64,000 nucleotides of DNA from Eubacteriales bacterium (lineage in GTDB: Bacteria > Bacillota > Clostridia > Saccharofermentanales > DTU023), in NCBI GenBank assembly GCA_030537595.1, contig JAUNVR010000006.1, forward strand, positions 27,808 through 91,807, given 5' to 3'. The notes below the pieces were generated by a model. That model saw only the letters and a list, made by a program, of their open reading frames with translations. It searched no databases and was not told where the DNA came from. Of this stretch, positions 8,732 to 17,630 are shown in pieces. Positions within the stretch are counted from its first letter, which is position 1; each line of letters begins with the position of its first letter. The translations under genes and the position numbers were made by a program.

Positions 8732-9292
8732 TCAGCGCAGAAACTTAGTTTTAGCAATTGCCTTCAAGAAAGGATAGCCAATGCCGTAGATTACTATGGT
8801 CTGACTGAGCAAAATGGAAAGCTGGGTAATCAAAATTAAGCTAAAGGGCGGGCTTCCGCTATCGGTAAATAAAAAAGGCAGATAGGCACCAACAATTAGC
8901 GCATTGACTAGTACAGGCGGTAGCAGCATCAGAAGCTCTCGCTTGCGCAGTTGCTTCGATTTAAAGTCTTTGGCCCCCGGCTTGCCTAATCTGGCCGCCC
9001 GCCATGGCTCTGCCAACTTATAACTTAGACCTGCTGCTAGAGCCGTGCACAATGAGCCGCCAATAATATCAATTAAACCTAGGTTCTGTGGGTTTAAAAT
9101 ATTAGCGATAAAGCAGCCTAAAAAGACAGCCGGAATTGCGGCCGGTGTAAAGGCCGGCAAAACAGTCAGCGCCTCAGCCAGTCTGAATTGAATCATGCCA
9201 TAGGCAATATTAGCTGCTGGCACCGTTAGGCTAACGTAAAGGGCGGCGATAATCGCCGCCAAGATAGTTTGATAAATCTTATTATTTTGCAT
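8732..9292 (-). CDS. queT: QueT-family ECF transporter S component
   Basis: Membrane substrate-binding subunit (186 aa, about 5-6 hydrophobic segments) of an energy-coupling-factor transporter for a queuosine precursor. The block ANIAYGMIQFRLAEALTVLP matches the family core 'YGxIQxRxxEaL'. No preQ1 riboswitch precedes it, because its start lies inside ileS (11-base overlap). The shared ATPase and T components are not in this window. Its neighbours are translation genes (ileS, rRNA methyltransferase), which fits tRNA modification. Confidence 0.85.
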   Translation of the reverse strand: MQNNKIYQTILAAIIAALYVSLTVPAANIAYGMIQFRLAEALTVLPAFTPAAIPAVFLGCFIANILNPQNLGLIDIIGGSLCTALAAGLSYKLAEPWRAARLGKPGAKDFKSKQLRKRELLMLLPPVLVNALIVGAYLPFLFTDSGSPPFSLILITQLSILLSQTIVIYGIGYPFLKAIAKTKFLR

Positions 9293-12200
9293 TTTCTACT
9301 CGCCTGAGCTCCAATTTGAGTTCAGTACCATTGATGTCTACTACAGTTTCATCGTTCAAATCCTGAGCTGGCGTCAGCTCGAGAGCTAAGACCTCCGCTT
9401 TAAGTAGCTCGGCATACTCTGCGATAATCTCGGCCAGTTCTGGGCTCGTCTGATAACGTAGGCTGATTCTGTCACTGACTTCAAATTCAGCTTCCTTACG
9501 CGCAGCTTGGATCTTCGAAATCAGCTCGCGCACCTGTCCTTCCTTGATCAGCTCTGGGCTCAGTTCAGTGTCCAAAGCAACAGTCAAACCTTGCTGGTTT
9601 GCCGAAGCATAGCCTTCAGCCTGAATGATATCAATTAGGACTTCCTCGGTTGAAAGTTTTTCCTTCTTGCCAGCTATTTCAAGTTCAATCTCACCCTTAG
9701 ATTTAAGCTCAGCATAAGCTTTCTGCCCATCTAATTCAGCTAAGACCTTACGCACCTCAGCTAAGTTTTTACCAAAGCGGGGGCCGAGGATACGAAGCTG
9801 CGGTTTGAAACTATAATCCAGTAAACCTGATGCTGAGTCTGTAATCTCAACTCGATGAACATTAAGTTCCTCCAAGATTAAGGGATAATAGGCTTCATCC
9901 AACTCCCGTTCACTGGCCAGAATAATCCTGCTTAAAGGTTGTCTGGTCTTAATCTGAGCTTCATTTCTTGCCGCACGACCGAGCACAACAATATCCAGGA
10001 CTAAGTCCATCTGAGCTTCCAGCTCGCGATCAATTAAGCTCTCATCAGCTAGCGGGAAGTCACTCAAGTGGACTGATTCCGGAGCTGAACTATCGTCTGT
10101 ACGGCAGAGGTTTTGATAAATCATCTCACTCATGAAGGGTGTAATCGGGGCAGCTAATTTTGCCAGGGTCAAAAGCACCGTGTACAGGGTGTTAAATGCA
10201 GCCTTCTTATCGCTGTCCATCTCCGGACCCCAGAAGCGCTCACGCGAACGGCGTAGATACCAGTTCGATAAGTCATCGGAGAAGCGATCCAGGTCTCTGC
10301 CCGCTCCAGTAATATCGTAATTTTCCAGCTTTGTATCAACACTCTTAATCAGAGAGTTCAGGCGAGAGATAATCCAGCGATCGAGGAGGCTAAGTTCCTC
10401 AGCTTTGACCTTATAATCGCGGCTGTTAAAGCCATCAATATTTGCGTAGAGGACAAAGAAGGCGTAGGTGTTCCAGACCGTACCCATAAATTTACGCTTT
10501 AGCTCGTTCACATTTTCTGCTGAGAAACGAGAGGGCAACCAGGGCTGAGAGTTAGTCACAAAGTACCAGCGCACAGCATCAGCACCTTCACTATTCAGGA
10601 CTGACCAGGTATCCACGACATTGCCCTTGTGCTTACTCATCTTAATGCCATCGCCATCGAGGATATGCCCCAGCACGATGCAATTTTTAAAGACGCGCTC
10701 ATTAAACAGGAGCACCCCAAGTGCAGTCATTGTATAGAACCAACCACGAGTCTGATCAACAGCTTCTGAAATGAAGTCTGCTGGGAAGTTTTCTTTAAAC
10801 TTTTCCTGATTCTCAAATGGGTAATGCCATTGTGCAAAGGGCATCGAGGCAGAGTCGAACCAGCAGTCAATAACTTCTGGTACCCGCTGCATCGGCTTGC
10901 CACATTTTTCACAAGTCACATGAACTTCATCAACCATCGGGCGGTGGAGCTCAATTTCCTCCGGACAGTCCGGAGCCTTGGCCTTTAATTCCTCGATCGA
11001 ACCGATCATGCAATCATGACCACAGTCATGACATTGCCAAATTGGCAGCGGAGTTCCCCAGTAGCGCTCTCGAGAAAGCGCCCAGTCTACGACATTTTCT
11101 AAGAAGTTACCAAAGCGCCCAGTGCCAATACTTTCAGGAATCCAATTGATTTCCGCGTTTCTGGCCAAGAGCTCTTTTTTGAACTGAGTCATGCGAATAA
11201 ACCATGAGTGGCGAGCATAATAAATCAGCGGTGTGTCACAGCGCCAGCAGTGGGGGTAATTATGGGTGATTTCCTCACGCTTAATCAGACGTTTATTACG
11301 CTTCAGTTCAGCAATCAGCTTCGGATCTGCATCCTTGCAGAAATCGCCTGCCGCCACCGTAACCTCGGCCGGCATTGTGCCATCCTCATTGACCAATTGG
11401 ACAAAGGCTAAGCCTTCACGATTACCAATCCTGGCGTCATCTTCACCAAAGGCCGGAGCCAGGTGCACGATGCCAGTACCGTCATCAGCACTAACGTAGG
11501 AATCTGCCAAAACGACATATGATTCGCCCTTACTTTTAGCTAAGCTCTCCTTTGCGTAGTCAAAGAGTGCTTCGTAGCGCTTTCCGACCAGCTCAGATCC
11601 CTTGCACTCCGAGATCAGCTCGAAATCTTCACCAAAGACAGCTTTCGCTCTATCCTTAGCCACATAGTAGCGGACTTTATGCTCGCCTTCCGTGAGCTCA
11701 ATTAATTGATAAGTTAAATCTGCGTGTACACAGAGCCCGACGTTGGAGGGCAAGGTCCACGGAGTCGTCGTCCAAACTGAAAAATACGTATCTTTTTCGC
11801 CACAGACGGGCATTGCGACATAGACCGAGGTCTCTTTCACGTCTTTGTAGCCTTGGCCAACCTCGTGCGAGGATAAGGTAGTACCACAGCGCGGACAGAA
11901 GGGCACGACACCGTAACCATGGTAAATTAAGTCACGATCCCAGATTTCTTTTAAGGCCCACCAGACTGATTCAATATAGTCATTGTGGTAGGTTACATAA
12001 GGATGCTCCATGTCGACCCAGTAGCCAACCCGCTCACTCATCTCTTCCCACTCAGACTGGTACTTCCAAACAGATTCCTTACACTGCTTAATAAACTCAG
12101 CAACCCCGTAGGCTTCAATCTGCTCTTTGCCGTTGATGCCTAAGGCCTTTTCAACTTCTAACTCTACCGGCAAACCATGGGTATCCCAACCAGCCTTACG

Positions 12201-12440
12201 TAAAACGTTATAGCCCTTCATGCTGCGATACCGCGGAATTAAATCTTTAACTACCCGGGTAATGACGTGGCCAATATGGGGGCGCCCATTAGCAGTCGGG
12301 GGCCCATCATAAAAACAAAAGCGTTCACAGCCGCAGCGATGTTCTTGCGACTTTTTGAAAATCTCATTCTCACGCCAAAACTTAAGTATCTCTTCCTCTC
12401 TCGGAACAAAATTCAGGGCAGGATCTACCGGTTTATACAT
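9282..12440 (-). CDS. ileS: isoleucyl-tRNA synthetase, type 2
   Basis: Charges tRNA-Ile with isoleucine. At 1052 aa it shows the class I signatures PHIGH (about residue 56) and KMSKHKGN (about residue 600), WDTHGLPVE, and the editing-domain region with CPRCGTTLSSHEVGQGY. The N-terminus (YKPVDPALNFVPREEEIL) and the long C-terminus resemble the eukaryote-like type 2 enzymes, the group that includes mupirocin-tolerant forms; this subtype call is from pattern memory. ATG 12440 is preceded by GAGGAGAG. Only 87 bases separate it from the next gene, too few for a T-box leader, and none of the T-box consensus bases was found. Confidence 0.96.
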   Translation of the reverse strand: MYKPVDPALNFVPREEEILKFWRENEIFKKSQEHRCGCERFCFYDGPPTANGRPHIGHVITRVVKDLIPRYRSMKGYNVLRKAGWDTHGLPVELEVEKALGINGKEQIEAYGVAEFIKQCKESVWKYQSEWEEMSERVGYWVDMEHPYVTYHNDYIESVWWALKEIWDRDLIYHGYGVVPFCPRCGTTLSSHEVGQGYKDVKETSVYVAMPVCGEKDTYFSVWTTTPWTLPSNVGLCVHADLTYQLIELTEGEHKVRYYVAKDRAKAVFGEDFELISECKGSELVGKRYEALFDYAKESLAKSKGESYVVLADSYVSADDGTGIVHLAPAFGEDDARIGNREGLAFVQLVNEDGTMPAEVTVAAGDFCKDADPKLIAELKRNKRLIKREEITHNYPHCWRCDTPLIYYARHSWFIRMTQFKKELLARNAEINWIPESIGTGRFGNFLENVVDWALSRERYWGTPLPIWQCHDCGHDCMIGSIEELKAKAPDCPEEIELHRPMVDEVHVTCEKCGKPMQRVPEVIDCWFDSASMPFAQWHYPFENQEKFKENFPADFISEAVDQTRGWFYTMTALGVLLFNERVFKNCIVLGHILDGDGIKMSKHKGNVVDTWSVLNSEGADAVRWYFVTNSQPWLPSRFSAENVNELKRKFMGTVWNTYAFFVLYANIDGFNSRDYKVKAEELSLLDRWIISRLNSLIKSVDTKLENYDITGAGRDLDRFSDDLSNWYLRRSRERFWGPEMDSDKKAAFNTLYTVLLTLAKLAAPITPFMSEMIYQNLCRTDDSSAPESVHLSDFPLADESLIDRELEAQMDLVLDIVVLGRAARNEAQIKTRQPLSRIILASERELDEAYYPLILEELNVHRVEITDSASGLLDYSFKPQLRILGPRFGKNLAEVRKVLAELDGQKAYAELKSKGEIELEIAGKKEKLSTEEVLIDIIQAEGYASANQQGLTVALDTELSPELIKEGQVRELISKIQAARKEAEFEVSDRISLRYQTSPELAEIIAEYAELLKAEVLALELTPAQDLNDETVVDINGTELKLELRRVENAK

Positions 12441-12527
12441 AGAACTCTCCTCGTCTATTTCTAAATTTATCTTCCAGCTTCTAAAAGCTGAGCTAAAGCC
12501 AATTTAACCTATAAATTATAGCAGATT

Positions 12528-13082
12528 TTAGCTGCAAGACCAGCCAGGACTGCGGCTCAACCATTCTTCGCGCAAGATACTATAAGAATTAAAATCGCAA
12601 AGCTGACCATTTTGGTCGCTTGAATAGGCTCGTAAACAACCTTCCAAGCTAAAGCCCAAAGCCTTAATCAGGCGTTTAGAAGCCTCGTTATCGACCCTAA
12701 TCATTGCCTCAATTAAAAGTAAATCCTCGGCCTTGAAACTTGCGTCCAGCAAGGCAGTTGCCGCTTCTCTCATCAAGCCTTCACCCCAGTACTCATCGTC
12801 TAGAATGTAGCCTAGAGCACGACAGCCAGGGCTCTTCCGAATGGAGGGGTCGAGACTAATCGTACCAATCATCCGGCCCTCAGCACGATGAACTAGGGCC
12901 CACACATTTTGCTTCATGAGGCTATGTAAAACCTCACGACTAGCTGCCAAGGAACTATGAGCTGGCCAACTCATGTACTTTGTCACGCTTGCTTTACTAC
13001 TGTAGTAGTTAAAATCCTCCAGGTCGCTTTCTCGCAAACGCCTGAGATTCAGACGTTCTGTATTAATTCGCTCAATTGACAT
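12528..13082 (-). CDS. GNAT acetyltransferase, RimJ/RimL-like
   Basis: Acetyl-CoA-dependent N-acetyltransferase of 184 aa. The N-terminal TERLNLRRLRESDLEDF and the later GYILDDEYWGEGLMREAATALLD segment (acetyl-CoA loop, family 'QGxG/A' as EGLMREA) and ASKRLIKALGFSLEG are typical of the RimJ/RimL group, which acetylate protein N-termini or small molecules. The start is ATG 13082, with AAGGGG about 8 bases upstream. It is divergent from the metallophosphoesterase gene and upstream of ileS. The substrate cannot be told. Confidence 0.85.
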   Translation of the reverse strand: MSIERINTERLNLRRLRESDLEDFNYYSSKASVTKYMSWPAHSSLAASREVLHSLMKQNVWALVHRAEGRMIGTISLDPSIRKSPGCRALGYILDDEYWGEGLMREAATALLDASFKAEDLLLIEAMIRVDNEASKRLIKALGFSLEGCLRAYSSDQNGQLCDFNSYSILREEWLSRSPGWSCS

Positions 13083-13116
13083 CCCAATACCCCTTATTTC
13101 ACTTCCCGGCCAAAGA

Positions 13117-13145
13117 TTGCCAGTTAAAAACTTTCTTGCTAAGTT
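13117..13145 (+). promoter_or_regulatory. candidate promoter, leaderless metallophosphoesterase mRNA
   Basis: TTGCCA (13117-13122), 17-bp spacer, TAAGTT (13140-13145), ending 6 bases before ATG 13152. No Shine-Dalgarno sequence is present, so transcription may begin at or next to the start codon. Confidence 0.45.
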
Positions 13146-13151
13146 TAGCAT

Positions 13152-14042
13152 ATGCTAATACTTGTAATTCTAGCTCTAATCCCCCTCGGCCTCGCCCTCG
13201 CTTTTTGGCAAAGCCAGAGGCTAAAAGTCGAGACCTATCGCGTGAAGCCTGAAGGCTATAACGGCCCTGCTTTACGTATCCTATTCTTTTCTGACTTTCA
13301 TCTCGGCCTAGGAAAAAGTCAGAAGAGGGCAGCTGCCTTTATTCAACAGATGACGGAGGCAGAGGCTGACATCATCCTCTTTGGCGGTGATTTATTTACA
13401 GAACCGGCCAAAACTGACCCTGCCACCCTAGCCAGCTACTACCAGATTCTAAAAAAGCTTAAGGCAAAAAAAGCTATTTACGCAATCAAGGGTAACCATG
13501 ACGCTTGCTCGCCTACTGTGCTTTCCGCCTACCGCCAACTCTGCGCCAAACTAAAGTGGCAGCTACTCGAAAATGAGCTGATTTACCGCGACGCAGAAAA
13601 GCTAATCCTAATCGGATTAAATGACTATATTCACGAAGACTCAGCCCTTTACTTACAAAGCGAAGCCCATGCAGAACCGGGAACCTTTCGGATTTGTCTT
13701 ATTCATGAACCAGACATCCTCCCCCTCACTGAGCCTGCCAAGGGCCCTAGCCTGATTCTTTCAGGACATACCCACGCCGGGCAAATAGCCTTCTGTTCCT
13801 GGCAACCGGTCCTCCCGAGGCACGGCAAAATCTTCACTCGTGGCTTTTACCGTCTGCCGAAACTAAGTAAACTTCCCCCTAAGCAAAACCAAGCTCGTAA
13901 GCTTTATGGGCTGGAGCCAAAGCCAGTAATCGAGTTAAAAGCAGAGCGCTACGCCTATGTCTCTTCGGGTAGTGGCACCACCCACCTGCCCTTGCGCTGG
14001 GGCGCTCCGCAAAGTTTTCTGCTACTCGAACTTGAAGCCTAG
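13152..14042 (+). CDS. membrane-anchored calcineurin-like metallophosphoesterase
   Basis: Binuclear-metal phosphoesterase of the YkuE/YaeI group (296 aa). An N-terminal hydrophobic anchor (residues 1-18) is followed by FFSDFHLG (D-x-H), FGGDLF (GGD), KGNHD (GNHD) and SGHTHAGQ (GHxH), the full metal-ligand set. It probably acts at the cell surface or membrane on a phosphorylated or pyrophosphate substrate that cannot be named. It ends in a strong terminator at 14055-14080, and appears to be a single-gene unit with no ribosome site. Confidence 0.87.
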   Translation: MLILVILALIPLGLALAFWQSQRLKVETYRVKPEGYNGPALRILFFSDFHLGLGKSQKRAAAFIQQMTEAEADIILFGGDLFTEPAKTDPATLASYYQILKKLKAKKAIYAIKGNHDACSPTVLSAYRQLCAKLKWQLLENELIYRDAEKLILIGLNDYIHEDSALYLQSEAHAEPGTFRICLIHEPDILPLTEPAKGPSLILSGHTHAGQIAFCSWQPVLPRHGKIFTRGFYRLPKLSKLPPKQNQARKLYGLEPKPVIELKAERYAYVSSGSGTTHLPLRWGAPQSFLLLELEA

Positions 14043-14054
14043 CTAATTAGAACG

Positions 14055-14080
14055 AAAGCCCGGCGGACCGGGCTTTTTTA
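14055..14080 (+). terminator. intrinsic terminator after the metallophosphoesterase
   Basis: Stem AGCCCGG / CCGGGCT with loop CGGA (14057-14074), flanked by A and T and followed by a run of T residues on the plus strand. Confidence 0.9.
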
Positions 14081-14099
14081 CTTTTACTTAAGACTTTTC

Positions 14100-15173
14100 T
14101 TACTTTTGTAAGTCCTCGGCCACAACCACAACCGGCTTGATTAAGTCCTCCGGCTTTTGGCGCATTAATTCGAGGGCCGGCTCGACACCTTCGAGACCAT
14201 TAAAGAGGTGGGTAACTAGTGGGGCCAAGTCGAGGCGACCATGAGTGACCAAGCTGGCCAATCTTTCAAGCCGCAGACGTCCACCAGGCATTAGGCCACC
14301 CTTGATGGTTTTGTGACCCATGCCAACACCCCACTCCACGCGTGGGAGGCAGATACAGTCACCTTCACCGAAGTAGTTGACGTTGGCCACGCAACCGCCA
14401 GCTTTGACACACTTTACTGCTTGGGGGAAGGTATGGACCGTACCACCAGCAATGATTACCTTGTCAACACCCTTACCATGGGTTAGTTCCATGACTTGAT
14501 CAACAATTGGAGCTTCCTTGTAATTAATAATCTCGCTTGCACCGTAACCCTTTGCAGCTTCAATACAATTCGGCCTAGTCCCAACTGCATAAATCGCCGA
14601 AGCACCACCGAGGTAGGAGGCGGCAACAGACATCAAGCCAACAGGCCCAATTCCGATGACCAAAACTTCGTCGCCATATTTAATATCTGCCAATTCAGCA
14701 CCATGAAAACCCGTTGGCACCATGTCAGAGAGCATTGGTGCGAGGACGGGATCCACGCCTTCAGGAATTAGAGCTAAGTTACCATCAGCATCATTGACAT
14801 GAAAATATTCAGCAAAGACACCATCTTTAATATTTGAGAATTTCCACCCGGCTAACATTCCGCCAGAGTGCATCGGAAATCCAGCCTGAGCCTCGAGGGA
14901 GTTCCAATCCGGCGTAATTGCAGTCAAGAGAACCCTGTCTCCGACCTTGAAATCTTTAACTAAAGATCCGACTTCGACAATTTCGCCGGCCGCCTCGTGG
15001 CCTAAAACCATCTCGCTGCGTTCGCCGATTGCCCCCTCCCAAACCGTGTGACAGTCTGAAGTACAGGGCGCTAAAGAAATCGGCTTACAGATTGCATCCA
15101 GAGGGCCACATTCCGGCCTCGCCTTCTCGATCCAGCCGGTTTTACCAATACCTAACATTGCATATGCTTTCAT
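14100..15173 (-). CDS. zinc-dependent secondary alcohol dehydrogenase (CbADH/TbADH-like)
   Basis: Medium-chain dehydrogenase that interconverts secondary alcohols and ketones with NADP(H). The whole length follows clostridial/Thermoanaerobacter isopropanol dehydrogenase: MKAYAMLGIGKTGWIEK, PCTSDCHTV (catalytic zinc Cys), LGHEAAGE (zinc His-Glu), AITPDW, GGMLAGWKFSN, FHVNDADGNLA (zinc Asp), GIGPVGLM, and KTIKGGLMPGGRLR. Length 357 aa compares with about 352. ATG 15173 is preceded by AAAGGA; the in-frame sequence to 15320 is not conserved. As in the family, the structural zinc-binding Cys cluster of liver-type enzymes is absent. It stands alone, with terminators or gaps on both sides. Confidence 0.93.
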   Translation of the reverse strand: MKAYAMLGIGKTGWIEKARPECGPLDAICKPISLAPCTSDCHTVWEGAIGERSEMVLGHEAAGEIVEVGSLVKDFKVGDRVLLTAITPDWNSLEAQAGFPMHSGGMLAGWKFSNIKDGVFAEYFHVNDADGNLALIPEGVDPVLAPMLSDMVPTGFHGAELADIKYGDEVLVIGIGPVGLMSVAASYLGGASAIYAVGTRPNCIEAAKGYGASEIINYKEAPIVDQVMELTHGKGVDKVIIAGGTVHTFPQAVKCVKAGGCVANVNYFGEGDCICLPRVEWGVGMGHKTIKGGLMPGGRLRLERLASLVTHGRLDLAPLVTHLFNGLEGVEPALELMRQKPEDLIKPVVVVAEDLQK

Positions 15174-15385
15174 AATTACGGGATCCTTTCGCCTCTGACA
15201 GTCCGCAAAAAATCTCTCGCGGAATGTCGCTTTAAGAAGATTTTCTCGGTCTTTGCTGATACAGCAGGGGTCCAAGCAAAAAATACTCCTCGCAGCAAAA
15301 ATTCGCAATATTAAATGCATGATTTCGCTTATTTATTGGAAAACAAAAGTACTCCCCCCAGTTTTTTGTGCGTTTGACAATAAAA

Positions 15386-16915
15386 CTAGGCTTTAAAGAG
15401 GGCTAATTTTTTCTCGCTTTCGAGCTGAGCCCGCTCGATGTATAGTCCGATATCCTTAACATTTACATAGCGCTCTAAGCGCCGGCCAAAAACCGCCTTA
15501 GAACTAGCGCCTGCCCCGAAGCCGATGACCGATATCCGATCACTCATCATTCCGACATTATAAATCGACTCTGTGCCCGGCAGGGCAAATCCGGTATTTT
15601 CTAAACCGGCTGTCAGATTCTTTTGGCGGTAGAGATAATAGGGTGCATAATTTTGGCTTCTTAAGAGTTTATGAGCCTCTTCCATAGCCCTGAATAACTG
15701 CTCTGCTTGCGCCTTTAAAGCTTTCTTTTTCTCTACTTCTTCAGCTGCAATTAAGGCAAGTTGGGCCTGGTATTCTGCAGTACCAGCTACAGCTTTGACC
15801 TCGTGTCGCAAGCGCGCTGCCCGCTTCAAGGCTAGACTATGGAGCGTAATATTCTCTGGCTCTAAGGCCATTACAGCCCTTAGACTATGTAAAAACTCGG
15901 CCTCGCCCTCCCCCGGTAAACCACAGATTAAATCCATGTTTACAGAGTCAAAGTTTAGCGCCTTGAGATAGTCCGCAGCTTGGTAAAACTCTTCCACCGT
16001 ATGATGTCTACCAATCCGCTTTAAGCTTTGATTGTGGAGGGTTTGAGGGTTGAGGCAGATCCGCTGAATTGGATAGTTTTTTAACAAGGCTAACTTTTCC
16101 GGATCAAGACTATCCGGGCGCCCTGCCTCGAAAGTAACCTCCGCCCCTTCTTTTAAGGGCAGAATCGAGAAAACAGCAGTCAATAGGACTTCTAATTGCT
16201 CAGTAGACAAAGCTGATGGCGTTCCGCCCCCAAAATAGAGGGCTGAAACCCTTTCCTTCCGCCGCGCGTAAAAGTACTTTAAATCCTGGATGATCGCTTG
16301 AACATAATCTCCTAAACGCTCAGCATACCTAGCTGCATCCTGCGCGATGAAAGAACAGTAAGCGCAGCGGGAATTGCAAAATGGGATGCCAATATAAACC
16401 ATATCCTCTGACTTATCTAGCTTCGCTAAAATTGCCTGCTCCGCTCGGTTTGTTTCGATCAGGAGTGCCGCCTTTTCGGGACATAGACCATAATCGCTTA
16501 AAAGTAAATTCTCGCTCTCTTTTTCACCATGTCGAGCGACTAGCTCAGCCGCGAGCATTGTGGGACGAACCCCAGTTAAGGCACCCCAAGGTCTTGATTC
16601 CCCGAGTAAGTCCACAAGTGATAGATAGAGTTGGCGCTTCAGCTCGCGCCGGATTAAAGACTCCTGTACCTCAGAGAAGATTTCCTGATCTGGGCTGTAT
16701 TTTGTCCGACAGAGATAGCGCCCAGACCCTCCCAGAGGCTCTACAAATTGCTCGATTCTGAGCTCTTGATCAGCCGTGCACCCGAGCAGGGGAAAGCTCA
16801 AGCTGTAAGGTATTTCCAGCGGCTCTGGAGGAGCTTTTACGCCGGTAAAAAACAGCCTTAAAACCTCAGCAAAGGTCTCGAATCTTTGATTATGATGAAA
16901 AGTAATTTTTAGCAC
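15386..16915 (-). CDS. hemZ: HemZ-type coproporphyrinogen dehydrogenase-like radical SAM protein
   Basis: Radical-SAM protein of the oxygen-independent coproporphyrinogen III oxidase group, HemZ branch, 509 aa. The [4Fe-4S] motif is CNSRCAYCSF (about residue 180), preceded by VYIGIPF; YFGGGTPSAL and LDLICGLPGE-type blocks follow. A long N-terminal extension is normal for HemZ. GTG 16915 is preceded by AGAAGG at 8 bases and overlaps the upstream gene by 26 bases. No hemE, hemH or hemG-type gene lies in the window, so a true heme role is uncertain; some HemZ-group proteins in anaerobes may act elsewhere. Confidence 0.85.
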   Translation of the reverse strand: MLKITFHHNQRFETFAEVLRLFFTGVKAPPEPLEIPYSLSFPLLGCTADQELRIEQFVEPLGGSGRYLCRTKYSPDQEIFSEVQESLIRRELKRQLYLSLVDLLGESRPWGALTGVRPTMLAAELVARHGEKESENLLLSDYGLCPEKAALLIETNRAEQAILAKLDKSEDMVYIGIPFCNSRCAYCSFIAQDAARYAERLGDYVQAIIQDLKYFYARRKERVSALYFGGGTPSALSTEQLEVLLTAVFSILPLKEGAEVTFEAGRPDSLDPEKLALLKNYPIQRICLNPQTLHNQSLKRIGRHHTVEEFYQAADYLKALNFDSVNMDLICGLPGEGEAEFLHSLRAVMALEPENITLHSLALKRAARLRHEVKAVAGTAEYQAQLALIAAEEVEKKKALKAQAEQLFRAMEEAHKLLRSQNYAPYYLYRQKNLTAGLENTGFALPGTESIYNVGMMSDRISVIGFGAGASSKAVFGRRLERYVNVKDIGLYIERAQLESEKKLALFKA

Positions 16916-17630
16916 GTGTAAAGCCTTCTAAACAGAGGATAAAAAATCCTTGGTGGACGAAGTAAAAGATTAACGCATGGCGGCCCAGAAAAGCAAGTGG
17001 CGAAAAGCGCAACTTAGACTGATTTTCAGCTCGAGCTAGCTTTTTTGGCGGATGGAAATAGACCCAGCTGTAAATTGCCATAAAGTAGAGCAACCAGGGC
17101 CAGAGGGCCAGATAATCCGCCTGTGCTGGGAGAGGATAGTTTTGGCTTAGAGCTGAGTTTTGATAAAGCTTAGTCATAAGACTCGCGATCAAAATCGCGC
17201 CTAGGCTCAATAACCAGCTGGCAAGGAGGGGCCGCTTTAAATCCTGGCTAAGATAAATAATCAGTCGGGCTAGGGCAATTAGCATCAGCATGTTCCAAAA
17301 AATATAAAGCTCCTGCCCGCTAAGCAAACTCAGCAGCGAGGTCAAGAAGCAGAGCAAGACTGCGGCAGCGATCTGGCGCCACAAGCCCCGCTTTGATTGC
17401 CGTTTACTCAGTCCAGCTGTAAAGGCCGAACAGGCAATAAAAATACAGACAATTAATAAGTGCAGCGGATAGAAAAAAGCTCGACCCAAGCCTAAATCAA
17501 CATCATATAGGTACTGCAAATCAAAGCAGAAATGGTGGACAAACATCAAAAGTACGGCAGCACCTCTAATTTGATCCAGGCGGCGGAAGCGTCCCGCCGC
17601 CTGCTTTATTGCTCCAGCTTTTAGGGACAT
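16890..17630 (-). CDS. DUF1624 / heparan-alpha-glucosaminide N-acetyltransferase-like membrane protein
   Basis: Seven or so hydrophobic segments over 246 aa. The N-terminal FRRLDQIRGAAVLLMFVHHF is the typical opening of DUF1624 proteins (D-x-x-RG...M..HH), the bacterial relatives of the lysosomal heparan-glucosaminide acetyltransferase and of acyltransferase-3 proteins. Its start codon abuts the stop of pepF, and its 3' end overlaps hemZ, so it is mid-operon. Substrate unknown; acyl transfer to an envelope glycan is a reasonable inference only. Confidence 0.75.
   Translation of the reverse strand: MSLKAGAIKQAAGRFRRLDQIRGAAVLLMFVHHFCFDLQYLYDVDLGLGRAFFYPLHLLIVCIFIACSAFTAGLSKRQSKRGLWRQIAAAVLLCFLTSLLSLLSGQELYIFWNMLMLIALARLIIYLSQDLKRPLLASWLLSLGAILIASLMTKLYQNSALSQNYPLPAQADYLALWPWLLYFMAIYSWVYFHPPKKLARAENQSKLRFSPLAFLGRHALIFYFVHQGFFILCLEGFTRAKNYFSS

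Noticed and set aside
12441..12527. T-box leader for ileS
   Set aside because: The gap is too short and neither the specifier stem nor the T-box consensus was found.
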